Assembly: GCF_963678635.1 (NCBI RefSeq)
Contig: NW_026971166.1
Location: forward strand, 49,457 to 113,456
Origin: Symsagittifera roscoffensis
Taxonomy: Eukaryota > Xenacoelomorpha > Acoela > Convolutidae
Reading direction: 5' to 3'
Length of the DNA stretch: 64,000 nucleotides
The translations under genes and the position numbers were made by a program. Numbering within the stretch: position 1 is the first letter of the stretch; every line of letters begins with the position of its first letter. The notes below the pieces were generated by a model. It made no database searches and was not told where the DNA came from. It was given only the letters and a program-made list of their open reading frames with translations. Positions 51,988 through 63,819 of the stretch are shown here, in pieces.

Positions 51988-54900
51988 ATGTTCAAATGCA
52001 ATTTATGTCCACTGAAATATGCAAATAAGAGCAATAGAAGTCGCCATGAGCGTGACAAACATTTTGTTGAAAAAGGACTTATTGTTTATCGATGCAATGA
52101 GTGTTCATTCACGGCTCAAATGCTTTCAAATTTACAAAAACATATTCTTCACACTCATGGTCAACTTGGTGGTGTTTGTGATTATTGTCATTTGGGATTT
52201 CATTCGCCCAAAAACTTATCAGCTCATTTACTAGCAACCCATGGTCTTCCTGTTATGAGAGCTGCCTCTGCTGATTTAGCCACTACAAGTGCCGCTGCTA
52301 ATGCTGCTCTCGGTGATGTGCATGCTGTCGATGAAGACGAAATCAACGGCACCAATCTTCAAAAAAATGAGTCTGCTTTTTTCGGTGTTCTTGAAACGTA
52401 TGTGATCGGCGGAAACCAACCCATGGATGAAAATCAGCCGATTGACCTTTTGCAATTTATGCAAGAGAAAAAAGATGAAATTCAAATCTCATAATCGATC
52501 GAGTTGCAGAAGGACCTAGAACAGTTCAGTTCAGCGCTAATTTAGGTTTGGTAAAACCTAAAGTAATAAATGATTCTAGTAAAACTGAGCACGACGAGCG
52601 GATTGACATTTATGCAAACTCTGATATGAAACCTGTGATGAGCTTAGGATTAGAAGATGATGAGTTTTTTGAGATGGTCGAAAAAATGCAAGCAGTTTTG
52701 GAGACTTTTGCATCTTATGGAAGCGGTTGGGTTTTGCAACACGTAATTCAAGTTTTTGTTAAACTTGCAAAGTTTTCACCAATCCGTGGGTCATCTTATA
52801 TTGTCTTGCCTTTTCGAATTCGAATGTCCCAGAATTTGATAAACATTAGAAATCACGAAGATAATAATTGCTTCGAACTTTGCTTTACCGCTGCTTATAG
52901 TCTGAAGCATGGTGTTGACCTACTTCTAACTGATCAAGAAAAAGCGAACCCAGCAGCTGCGCGGACACAACCTGATACATACACTGCTGAAAGTGCACAC
53001 AAAGCCCAAGGTAATTTTGATTCACACATGAGTTTCGCTTCAATTGGAAAATTTGAACAACTTAACGACGTGCGGGTAAATGTGTTCCAGTACCACAAGG
53101 GAGATTTGTTGCCTATGTATATATCAAAACGACCAAACCAAGATAACAGCACCCAAATTGAAATATTTGACATGGACCTGCTTCTCTTGTATGAGCCTGC
53201 AAAGCATCACTATGTACTTATGATCGATTTGTTAAAGTTCATCTGCGAAATCAAAGGGTGTAAGTATCGCCCAATTGCACGTTTATGTAGAAACTGCTTT
53301 CACATTAGTTGGAGTGATGAAACTCACGAGCAACACTTCCAGTGTTGTAAGGATCATGAACCTGCTCTAGTAGTCATGCCTTCAGCAGAAAAAGGTACCA
53401 ACAGATACGAGTTCAAAAACCTCCAGGCCTAGTGGTTTGTACCACTTGTGATTTATTTTGATTTTGAATCATTTCTGAAACCTGTAGATTCTTGTCCTGA
53501 TAATCCATCGCGATCATCTACCCGAGTTGTACAAAAACACGAAGCTTGTGGGTATTCATTGGCTGTAATTGAACACGGAAATTCACAGCCCTACTTCTTT
53601 GACTATGACAGCTCTGATCAATGCATGAAAAAGTTTCTCAATCAGTTGCATCAATTAGCGAGAGAGATATATGATCAAAAGCGACGGTTTCCTCAATTTC
53701 TAGAAAGCCAAGAATCGTTGAACAAAGAAAACACATCAACATGTTGGATTTGCTGTATACATTTTACCAATGAGCACGAAAAATGTCTTGACCATTGCCA
53801 TTTTTCTGGGATGGGGACATGAAAAATGCAACCTCGCAAGACGAACTGTAAATTTCACCCCAGTCATTGGACATAACATCCAGAACTATGACCTTCACCA
53901 CATTTGTCTCGCATTGCATGAATGCGAGCCAACAAGTACAATGAGTGTTATACCTAGCACCGACGAAAAATATATATCGTTAAGCATCGGAGTCCTAATT
54001 AAAACTATAAAAAGGAAAAACGGATCTGAGCAAAAAGTTGAATACCTCAGATTTATTGACTCATGCAAGTTTTTGAATTCTTCCCTGCAAAAATTGGTTG
54101 ATAATCTACCAGCGGAAAAAATGTCAATTTTGAACAAGTATTTTGCAAACGAGACGGAGGAGCAACGGTGTCTGATACGACAAAAAGGTTTCTACCCTTA
54201 TTCGTACATGACCAGAAGAGAAAAATTTGCACAAAAAGAATTGCCTCCTTTGCAAAATTGGTCCGATGTTTTGAATGGAGGAAAAGTTGCAGTTTCACAA
54301 GCGGATCTGGAACATGCAAGGAAAGTTTTTAGAGTGTTCAAATGTCAAAACTGGGAGGATTATCACAACTTGTATCTCAAGTGTGATACACTCCTTCTTG
54401 CTTGCGTCTTTGAAGAATTTCGACAAATTAGTCACCAAACTTATGGTCTGGACTGCGCGCACTATTTTAGTGCTTCAAACTTAGCTGGAGACGGCTTCAA
54501 ACGTATCTGCAAAGACTCGAATGTTCAGCTTTTATCAGACCGCAGGCATCCCGAAATGGTCGAGAATATGATGCGAGGTGGTACTGCATCCGTGTTCCAT
54601 AGTCGCTTTTTCAAAGCCAACAACAAAGAATGCCCCGACTTCAACCCAGATCAACCTAGCACCTGCGGGTTTATGATCGATGCAAATAACCTCTATGGCG
54701 GCGTCATGCAAACGGAGAAATTACCGGTGCGTAACTTTGAGCTAATAGAGCATATAGAAGACGAGGTGATTGTGAACCAAATCCTCAACATGACTGAAGA
54801 CTCTTTGATTGGATTTATATTGGAAGTTGATCTCGAGTATTCAGAAGAACTGCATGAGGATCATCAAGATTACCCTTTAGCTCCTACTAAAGAAAGTGTA

Positions 54901-55714
54901 CCCCAGGATTGGTTGAGTCCCTACCAAACAAATTTACTCGAGCAGATGAAAAATCAAGACATTGCAAGACGTTCAATTGGAAAGACCAAAAAGTTACTGC
55001 AGACGCTGCATGACAAGTCAAACTATACAATTCATTACAAACTATTGCAATTGTTTGTTAGGTTGGGACTTAAAGTTAAAAAAGTGCACCGTGTGCTGAA
55101 GTTTGAACAAGAAGCATGGTTAGAACCATACATCACACTGAACACGACTAAACGACAACAAGCTAGAAATAAATTTGAGGAGGATTTGTACAAACTACTG
55201 AACAATTGTGCTTATGGGAAAACATGCGAGTCGAAGCGCAAACGGATGCTTGTTCGGATAGTTAGAGATTATCATGCCGCTTTGCGAGAAATTAGTGCAT
55301 TCGAATTTAAATCCTACAAAATTTTTTGAGAAAACTTGGCAGCGTTCACTTCGAATCCAACAAAAATCTATTGGGATGTCCCAAAAATTGTGGGAGCTAG
55401 TGTTCTTGAGTTAGCAAAGTTTCACATGTATAAATTTCATTACGATATAATGAAACCAAATTTTGAATGTCAACTATTGTATTCTGATACAGACAGTCTC
55501 CTGTACCAAGTCAAAAGTGAAGATTTATACCGAGAAATTTCCGAAAAAAGGAAAATTTTGAATGAACTTGACTTGTCAAATTACCCGAAGAACCACCCTC
55601 TCTACGACCCGAAAAACAAAATGGTTGTTTTAAAATTCAAGGATGAGTTTCCAGGAGACATTATAACCGAGTTTATATCCCTCAAACCCAAGCTTTATTC
55701 CATTTTGTCCAGAG

Positions 55715-56623
55715 GTAATTAATTTCTATTTGCCTTATTTGTGAGCACGAATTTCAAAAAATTTTGATTTTTTGTGATTTTTTTTTCGGAAGGCAATTTT
55801 TATTTGTGGGCGAAAAAATGTAATTTTATCAATAAAAAAAAGAAATTTGGAAAAAACTTTTTAGGCGAAAAAGTATAATTTTTTTTGAAATTTTTTTTTT
55901 GTGGGCGGTTTTTTTTTTGTGAGCGAAATTTTTTTTTTTTTTGGAAAAAAAATTTTTTTTGTTCGAAAAAAAATTTCGGGCGAAAAAGTGTTTTTTGTTT
56001 TGAAAAAAAATTGGAAAAAACTTTTTAGGCAAAAAAAAAAATTTTCAAAAAAATTTTTTTTTTTGCCTAAAAAGTTTTTTCCAATTTTTTTTCAAAACAA
56101 AAAACACTTTTTCGCCCGAAATTTTTTTTCGAACAAAAAAAATTTTTTTTCCAAAAAAAAAAAAAAATTTCGCTCACAAAAAAAACCGCCCACAAAAAAA
56201 AAAATTTCAAAAAAAATTATACTTTTTCGCCTAAAAAGTTTTTTCCAAATTTCTTTTTTTTTTATTGATAAAATTACATTTTTTCGCCCACAAATAAAAA
56301 TTGCCTTCCGAAAAAAAAAATCACAAAAAATCAAAATTTTTGGTTTTTTTTTTTGAAAAAAATTTTTTTGTCGGCAAAAAATTTTTTTTTTTAAATTTTT
56401 TTGTCGGGGATTTTTCTTTTTTGTGTTGGATGATTGTTTTTTTTTTCTAATGATGACTATTTTTTAAGGTCACACCTGGCCTTCATGTATTTTTTTTTGT
56501 TGCACCTGGCCTTCAAGTTAACATGATGTAGCTCTTAAAAAAAACATCGTATTTGGTTTTTTTACCACCACACATTAGTGATCATCAAAAAATTGATTAG
56601 TAATCATATAAATAAAATTTTAG
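55715..56623 (+). other. Intron-like insertion in PolB
   Basis: The segment starts gtaatt after ...ccagag and ends ttttag before actgcag. Removing it joins the KPKLYSILSR part to KISAKGVSKAAQ in the same frame without any extra base. It is 909 bp, with a branch-like ttgattag near the end. It may be a real intron or an insertion exapted as one. Confidence 0.6.
55756..56342. repeat. ~590-bp near-perfect palindrome
   Basis: Arms of about 290 bases mirror each other around a short centre near 56047 (attttcaaaaaaa). Recognisable mirrored phrases are gggcgaaaaa, actttttaggc, gtgggcgg and ggaaggc. Composition is A/T homopolymer with CG-containing islands. A single strand could fold into a long hairpin. 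Confidence 0.9.
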
Positions 56624-57697
56624 ACTGCAGAAAAATATCGGCGAAAGGTGTATCCAAAGCTGCTCAGAAGATGTTGAGTCATCAGCGTTATCGAGACACC
56701 TTGACCTCTGGCTCGTTATTCAAAACTGAAAACAGTCGAATCGCATCCGAGTCACATAATCTGCAAACAGTGACTTCGACGAAAACATCGTTATAAGCTT
56801 TTGATGACAAACGCTACATCCTCGATGATGGTCAGCAGACTCTTCCCTACGGTCACAAAAACATCGTGGGTCAAACTGTGATTGGCATTGATGATAGTGA
56901 TGACAACACAGCCGCTGTTAATTCTGACCCAACTGACGATGACGATTTGGAAAAATGGATGCCATTTTTTGAAGATCGTCAACAGCCAGTGTCGTGGGAT
57001 TGTGACGATTTCCTAGATGGGGTGTCTGAAGAATTCGCTAACACTCAAAACGTTGATTGGGACCATCCGGAAATTGATGATGAATACTCTGAGGATAGTT
57101 TTGCTGTTGAGAACACACAACCACATCGCTCGCTTCGACAACTGATGGACCAGGTCAATAGCAGTTGGCAAACTCCAGACCCCGGTCTGATTCGGGCAGC
57201 AGAAACCAACGACAGTGATATTGATAGCGGGGATATCGCGGATCTGGAGGCCAATACTTCCGATGAGGACGAGTCGTCATTCTTCAATGATTCGTTTTTC
57301 GATTATGAAGCAGTTGAAGTAGAAGAACCACGGTCAAAAAATCGACGAATAGATTAAAACACAAAAAAACTCCACATTAACTTTTGTGTAGTAAATAAAA
57401 TTCAGTTATTTAATATGAGAATTGTCTGTACATAAAATTTGACCTACCGCTATTCCGTGTTTAGTGTGTATTTAAGTGCGAGATTTTGTTCAGCTTTGGA
57501 ACTTAATTAATCTGGGATATAAACAATTTCATTTAAGCGATAGTGTCTTTAGCATACTTTTGTATGTATTTGTATGTAATTTGAGTTTGAATCAAAGTTT
57601 TAAGAAGAATTGAGCAAACAGTCTATAGCGCAGTTAAACACTCCAGCTGGTTTCAGAACGAAGATTTGGCAAATCCTTTCCCGCACCAAACATGTAA

Positions 57698-57908
57698 CCA
57701 CAACGTTCAGTGGGAATACTCAATAATAAACCGAAGTTTTACATGAGGACTATTAGGTATAAAATTATACATGGTGACAATTAAGATTATTACACGGTGA
57801 CCATTGCTGATCATTTAATACATGGTGACCATTATGATTTATACCTAATGGTCATCCATGTATGACAACCCAGCCCCCCCGATCCTAACGCACTATATGC
57901 ATACTACT
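57698..57908. repeat. Right terminal inverted repeat of the Maverick
   Basis: Reverse complement of the left TIR (33585-33844), ending ctatatgcatactact. It is 211 bp, shorter than the left because it lacks one 51-bp internal repeat. The C run is 7 long against 10 G on the left. Confidence 0.93.
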
Positions 57909-57914
57909 CCTATG
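57909..57914. other. Target-site duplication, right copy (CCTATG)
   Basis: Exact match to 33579-33584 and directly abuts the TIR. Confidence 0.93.
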
Positions 57915-58200
57915 TTTCGACCTTCTTGACCGAAGTGTGTTTCGAACTGACCTATGTTTCTTGACCTATGTCTCGACCTTCTTGGCCGAAGTATGTTTGA
58001 ATTTGACCTATGTTTCGACCTTCTTGACCGAAAAATGTTTCGGGTATATTTCGACTTGACCTATGTTTCTTGACCTTTGTTTCGACTTGACCTATGTTTC
58101 TTGACCTATAATTCGACCTTCTTGGCTGAAGTATGTTTCGACTTTACCTATGTTTCGTCCTTCTTGACCGAAGTATGTTCCGGGTATGTTTGTGCTGGAC
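57909..58200. repeat. Minisatellite continuing right of the Maverick
   Basis: Copies of ttgacctatgtttc and ttcgaccttcttgaccgaag resume immediately after the right TIR, which places the integration inside the array. Confidence 0.88.
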
Positions 58201-58367
58201 TTAAAACTGCCTTTCGACCGTGGAATTTCAGTCGCAAAACTGTACTTTCTCGACTTTCAAAGTCGAAACATATCTCGAGCACTTCCACCCGGGTAATTAA
58301 CGCACGATTACAAAAGCTTTTCAAGAAAGCGAAACTGTTTAAAGTTTGAATCAAATTTGTTTGCTAG

Positions 58368-58633
58368 CTTCATGGGCGTGTCGTCATCTAACCCAAATAC
58401 TCTGGGCGGACACCAAGTACATAGGGTGTGCACAGGAGAAGTGTGTGAACACTTGGAAGAAGAGGGGCAGGACACGCACTTGGACTAACTTTGTCTGCCA
58501 CTACAACATAGCCGGCAACTGGTGGGGAGAGACGCCATTTGAGACGATCCACACATATGTTCCACAAAGAATGTGTCCAGAAGAAGGAACCAGGCTTGAT
58601 GATGTTTATGAAAATTTGTGTGTAGAGATATAG
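58368..58633 (+). CDS. CAP/SCP-domain secreted protein, 3' exon
   Basis: A plus-strand exon after a ttgtttgctag acceptor at 58367. It encodes the C-terminal half of a CAP domain: CRHLTQILWADTKYIGCAQ (HxxQ-x-x-W with the conserved His), then TNFVCHYNIAGNWW (the CxYxPxGN-type signature) and a cysteine-containing tail ending at TAG 58631-58633. The first halves of the domain and the signal peptide are not in the preceding 300 bases, which are minisatellite and Maverick, so the upstream exons have been moved or lost. An AATAAA lies near 58849. Confidence 0.75.
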
Positions 58634-59362
58634 GTTTTTCATCGAATAGCTTCTTGAGTTTGCTTCAATTTGGAATACGTTTTAATTTCTTTTTTTTTCT
58701 GAATGAAGTGTTTGAAGAGCAGCTTGAAAATTATAATGAAGTTTCCTCTGCTTTTTTATTTTTTTTGCCAGCCTTCGCATAGCTAGCTAATCCAGTTTAT
58801 GGCAATTGCGGACGAAAGCGCAATTCCATGGCTATTTCGAAAATAAAAGATGTGAAACATTTGTGCTCAGTGTGGTTTTTTTTCGGACATGTTTTGGTTT
58901 TTTTACCAGCTAACTTTGCGGAACTATCTTTGAAAATATAGCAATGCCTTGAGCTCAGACTAGGTAGAAATACATAACTTGCCCTAGATCAATGGATCAA
59001 ATGCTATTGATTAAACTCTTCTAAACTATGAAAATCAATGTTTATTTCAAAGTTGGATCAAGATTACCAAGAATTGCAGTATTTGAATAGATGACATTCC
59101 AATCCTATGAGAAATTTTACAAATGAGTCCAAAAGCATTTTTGTGAATTATCATTTATTCGCAGGACCAAAATAGTAGCGTTTGTATCACTCGAGTTCCG
59201 AAATATATGATAAAAATTATCTTTATTTTCTCGTTTTTAGTTGCTTGTGTCATACTAATTACAGTTTTAATTTTTCTGTAGTCAGTGAACGACATTACTT
59301 TGCCAATTTTGCCAATTTTAAACCTTTTTTTGCCAATTTTAAACCTTTTTGTATATTTGCAC
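58634..59362. other. Intergenic region between CAP exon and ENaC gene
   Basis: No supported gene. It contains the probable 3' ends of the two convergent genes. A repeated aaacctttttttgccaatttt phrase is seen near 59300-59350. Confidence 0.45.
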
Positions 59363-60050
59363 TCAGAAAAACCCATGGTTTTCTTGTCCTTGAGAAAAAA
59401 CTTTTTGCATTTGGTGACCATTCAGATATTTCGGAACTGCGACAGATCCCGGAGAAAATGTTTTATTACACTTGTCAGGAGTTTCGTCCAAATTCTTTTC
59501 AAACATTTTCTTCTTTCCTCTTATTCGCAAATACTCAATGGCGTCGAAGGCAAAATCGACAACTTCCAAAACTGTCAAAACACTCACTCCCAAATAGAGT
59601 CCCAGCAGGCCGCCAAAATTTGAGATAATCAGGACGAAGTTGTAAACTGGCCGCTCAACAATAATTGCTTCTGAGAGATCACGAAAGTACACTGTCACAC
59701 TTCCAAAATTTGACCTCAGTTGAGTCAATGCTTGCTGAGTATTTTCTTTTTTGTCTTCTGTGTATCTATTGATAGCTGACACGAGATAGTTAATAGCTGG
59801 TCTGCTCAGATCTTGGTACAAATTGGCTACAAATCGAGCAATAGAGCGATTTGTTGGCCATTCAAGCTGAGTGATCTTGACATCATAAGACTCGACATGG
59901 CATTCGTTTGGACATTCGCATTCTTTGTTGGGGTTTGAGTTCTCGTTTATGAAATCAACGCAAGCCCGTTGCTCTTTTTGGTCGAGAGAGCAAAGAGGAG
60001 CTTGATGGACCATGAGGTTATCGGCGCAGCCACATTGCTCTACCTTCATC
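59363..60050 (-). CDS. DEG/ENaC sodium channel, last exon
   Basis: Last exon of an amiloride-sensitive (DEG/ENaC/pickpocket-type) channel subunit. The acceptor TTTCAG precedes GATG at 60050. It carries the extracellular Cys-rich end (QCGCADNLMVHQAPLCS, CECPNECHVESYDV), a WPTN segment, the pre-TM2 NFGSVTVYFRDL and TM2 with the pore and the family signature SNFGGLLGLYLGVSVLTVLE. The C-terminus is cytoplasmic (~60 residues), ending GQENHGFF. The join with exon 60215-60645 keeps frame (GAC-TT plus G). Confidence 0.9.
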
Positions 60051-60214
60051 CTGAAATTTATTAGGAACTAGTGAAAGGTTTAGAAGTGTGTAGATATTTT
60101 TTTCCACAGCCTGAAAAACTTCACTAAAATCTAGATAACGGATATATGAAAAAGTAATTGATATGACAAAATAATCTAGATTAGAGGAAGGTATCCAAGC
60201 AATGATTTACTCAC

Positions 60215-60645
60215 AAGTCCATGCATTCCTTCAAACACTCATGACGGGAGTTGAATCGTTCCCAGTTGCCCTCGCCATAATACTCGCATAAACTGAATGG
60301 TTTCGCTAGTTTCTGAATATAACTGGGTTGCACGGACACCAGATGTTCAAACCCCGGCGGGAGACTTAGCTCACTTGTTTGGTCCACGAAAACATTTCCA
60401 TTCCTATCAGTTTTTCCTGGAGGAGTTAGGAACAATTTTAGACCGGAAGTAGGTGTAAACAGACCCAAAGTATCGTACACTTCAAGGTTGAACCAGATGC
60501 TCAGACCATAGTCTTTTCCGCTCGTAGAAATAGGATCTTGTTGTGTAAATGAGAAACAGTTGCCATACTCCTGTGACACTGTGATGTTAACTACGACACT
60601 CTCGTTGCATACTTTGTTATTGGCCCTACATTTGATGACCATTTC
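60215..60645 (-). CDS. DEG/ENaC sodium channel, middle exon
   Basis: Extracellular loop exon. Acceptor TTTTTTAG then GAAATGG at 60645; donor GACTT/GTGAGT at 60215. Encodes CRANNKVCNESVVV, YGNCFSFTQQD (the conserved G-x-C-x-x-F motif of the family), LGLFTPTSGLKLFL, and the finger cysteines CEYYGEGNWERF and CLKECMDL. The frame continues from exon 63820-64000 (KYE then EMVIK). Confidence 0.9.
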
Positions 60646-63600
60646 CTAAAAAATATCAAATAAAGCGTGGCCATTTGGTATAGAGTTTAACTCATGAATT
60701 GAAACAGTACATTAAATGAGTACCCGGGTTGACATAAAATGCTTGTCATACAATTCCATAGTATGGAAAAATTGCTTATCATACAATTCCATACTATTCC
60801 ATAGATTGAAAAAAATGTGAGAAATTAGCATCAGAAGCGATTTTTCAGATTATGGATTTGTACGATAGACATCAGTATATTCAATGGAATTGTGTGACAA
60901 GCCATTTTCTCCACAACGTTTTTTTTCGCTTAACATTTGCGTGTTGCCCGGAAACACAAACATCAAAATTTTTCTGAAATGAGAAAGCCAACAGGCTAAA
61001 CTACGTATTGATAGCTGGCAAGTAGTTTAACAACAAAAGTTGGCACAAAATTGCAGCAAAATTGCAATTTTTTTGTATATGACTTTGAGGCCTCTATCGA
61101 TCAACTCAGATCTTGATAATCGTGGCCTGTTTTTTCGACAGATTTAAGGTTATATGTTACCATCTAAAACTGAAGAATACAAAAGTCTGCCATCACAGAG
61201 ATTGTCCATAGTAATCCATGATGAACTTTTTTTGAAGAAAAAATTGTGCGTGGAAAACGATAATGGCAAAAATTTGACAGCTTTGCATTCAATAAAAAAA
61301 TCTGAAACGTTTTTTTTTGTTCTTAGAGCTGGTTAAAATGAGATGTAAGTTATGTTCGTCAGTTATTTATGGGAAAATGCTAATAATACTGCTTTTATAA
61401 ATCAAAAAAATTTGATTTAATTTCAAAGCCTCATGAAAGTTTTTGTGACAAAACAATGAAAAATTGTATATCAAACACTTTCCATACATGGGAATCGTAT
61501 GATTAGCATTTTTCCATAAAGAGCATGCATAGAACTTTTTTTGATTGGAATTGTATGAAAAAAAATATTTGTATGGAGGTTATCTTGAGTTTGCGTGATT
61601 TTTTGATGAAAGGATAAAAACAAATGTGTTGACAATAGTTGGTTTGTTCATCTTGCATGTTAATTACTTCATGACCATTTGAAAACAGTTTTTAAAAACT
61701 GAAATTCAAAGTTGTAGGGAAAATGGAAAACAGCCAACTATTTCCATGCCTCGACAATCCGAAAAGAAAAAATCTTCTGCGTTGATTTTTTAAAAATATA
61801 TAACTGCTCGAGTTTTGCCAATGATATTTTGGAATGATTAATGCATGCTCAGTACAATGCGCACATCTTCAGTGCATAAAATATGCTCAGATATCTCCAG
61901 TTTCAACAAAAGCTATACAAAATTAGTTCATATCCTGCGATACTAAAATCAACTTATATCGAATAAAAACACTTGGGGCTGCTTTTTCTGGTAAAATAAT
62001 TTTGTTTTTTAAGCACTTTTGATAATTAAAAAGCAATTTTAGACACTTTTTTATGTATCGCTCAAAATTGTGCAGTTTTTGTTAAATGCCGCTATACAAA
62101 TTTGCATGGATTTATCTTGGTGAACATTTTTTTCCCACTTAAGGTCAAATTTCGCTTCATAGAGAGTTCCAATTTAAATTCAGGAAAAAAATTCAATGCA
62201 ATCTTTGACATTTTCAATTAAATTCAAACGTTTCTTGAGATATAACAAGAAAACAAACAAAATGCAATTTTCTACACAACTATAAACAAAATCATATTTT
62301 ACTTACTGTCGTCAGGCAGTTTTTTTATCAGAAAAAAAACTTAAAATTAAACAAAATGAAGTACAAAAATTTATTTAAATTATGAAAATTTAAAAATATT
62401 TAAATCACAGGTTTCTTCGAATTTTTTTGAAAGTTCATAACTGCCTGCTGGTAGAAATTTCTATTTTGCAAGTCATTTAATCGACATTCCCTAAGAATGA
62501 GAAAACTCTAGTCTAACTCTGGCAATCATGCGTAACTAACTTCTGGACTTCCATTGTGGACAATTTTGCTTCGGTCGCAAAATTTTGTTTTGATCTTGCA
62601 GGTTGAAAATCTATTGTGGTATTGAAAATCTGTTGTTGCAGTTGTTATTTTTATCATTCAGCTTTGTTTTGATTCGTTAATTGCGGTGGTTTTTTGGAAA
62701 TTAATATTAACTAAAATACTTCATTTCCGAAACTGGAGTAAACATTTATTAGGGTCATTATGTATCATCGGGTGTGTCTAAGAGTTTTTAAGTTCTTTTT
62801 ACCACGAATATTCAAGTGCGACAAATGACACAAAAACACAAAAAAAAACGAAAAAATTTGACAATGTTTGATTCAAACTAGGTTATATAAACTTTCATAT
62901 GTCTGGTTAGAAGTTTACTCCAGGCAAATATGTCAAACACTTGGATTTTAAATCAGCATCCAGGGAACCCATCTTACAAAAGAAACAAAGCCGACAATCT
63001 TTGAGCAGACACAAGTTGGACCAAAAAATATGATGTCATTAAAAAAGTTTTAAGTCCTCCTTAAACAACAAGTGTAAAGACTTGCACGTGCAATTAAAAT
63101 AGATTTCTTTACAGCTCAAGAAAATCAGTAATGTCGCAACTAAGCCAACAATCTTTGAGCTTAATCAATTGAGCCGAAAACAAAACGTTTTTTTTTTTTA
63201 AATCTTTCTTGTGTCCCCCGCACCTGAATTTAGAATGAACAAGACATGCACTTGCAACTACAATGAAAACTATCTACAGCAAAAGCAAAATCCGTTCTGT
63301 TAAATTTGAGTTTTCAAGAAATTGAACATGTCAATCAGCAGCATAGTTACCAAATGATTCAACTGATGAATTTGTTAAACTAGTCATTAACTAGAAAAGT
63401 CTATATTCCAGTTTGATAGCGCTTGCTAATTGCAAGCGTAAAAAGTTAAAACCTTCAAAGAAAACCTAAATTTCGAAATATTGATTCACTGTTCAACCCA
63501 AAAACTTCACAAATTTTGCTTTAGTTAGGACGGATGAATATTATTTTTTCTGTTTGCGTCGTTCATGATTAATTTTTGTTCAGTAGCACCGTTTTTTTCT

Positions 63601-63819
63601 GAATTTTCTGCAGTCGCACCGGCTGCATGAAACTTTTCTGGTGTCGCGGGGGAAGAATGAAAAAAATGCATTTCGGTCGCGGCGATCTGACAACATCCAA
63701 TTTTGTCGCAATAATCTGGACACAAAACCACAACATCGCCCCGGGATAGAAGCATCTAAAGTAATTAATTCAGAGTGAAAAGTATGTCCTTTACCAAAGA
63801 GAGGACTCATTGCACTCAC
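60646..63819 (-). other. ENaC intron (3.17 kb)
   Basis: GTGAGT at the 63819 end (minus strand) and TTTTTTAG at the 60646 end. No gene is supported inside. It contains repeated phrases such as catacaattccatac at 60750-60790, catacaattcc-related motifs at 61480-61560, and AT-rich DNA. Tandem small frames at 63525-63755 are not coding. Confidence 0.8.

Larger units (their letters stand above)
51988..57357 (+). pseudogene. PolB: Maverick protein-primed DNA polymerase B
   Basis: Replicates the element. Start ATG at 51988 (MFKCNLCPLKYAN). Three C2H2 fingers (CNLC...HERDKH, CNECSF, CDYCHLGF) come first. A long N-terminal region follows, then exonuclease motifs VIYFDFES (about 53448), GHNIQNYD (about 53869) and YLKCDTLLLACVF (about 54375), then polymerase motifs IDANNLYGGVM, LLNNCAYGKT and LYSDTDSLLY (about 55480), and KPKLYSI. 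The C-terminus (AFDDKRYILDDG) lies beyond an intron-like insert. An acidic extension of about 165 residues ends the ORF. Lesions: frameshifts near 52490 and 53815; in-frame TAG (53430), TGA (55327) and TAA (56794). Confidence 0.9.
33585..57908. mobile_element. Maverick/Polinton DNA transposon, complete ends
   Basis: 24.3 kb between TIRs with a 6-bp target duplication. It encodes the Polinton hallmark set: protein-primed DNA polymerase B, retrovirus-like integrase, FtsK/HerA-type packaging ATPase, adenain-like cysteine protease, double-jelly-roll major capsid protein, penton-like minor capsid protein, a basic pVI/pX-like protein and small conserved proteins. Structural genes are on the minus strand and polymerase on the plus strand. 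Two internal duplications account for about 5.3 kb, so the founding element was near 19 kb. All major genes except protease carry lesions, so this copy is not expected to move itself. Confidence 0.95.

Noticed and set aside
55829-56356. ORFs of up to 151 codons on both strands in the palindrome
   Set aside because: They are Lys/Phe homopolymer translations of A/T runs and mirror each other on the two strands.
63525-63755. 76-codon minus-strand ORF in the ENaC intron
   Set aside because: It overlaps the other frame and lies after a canonical donor, so it is intron.
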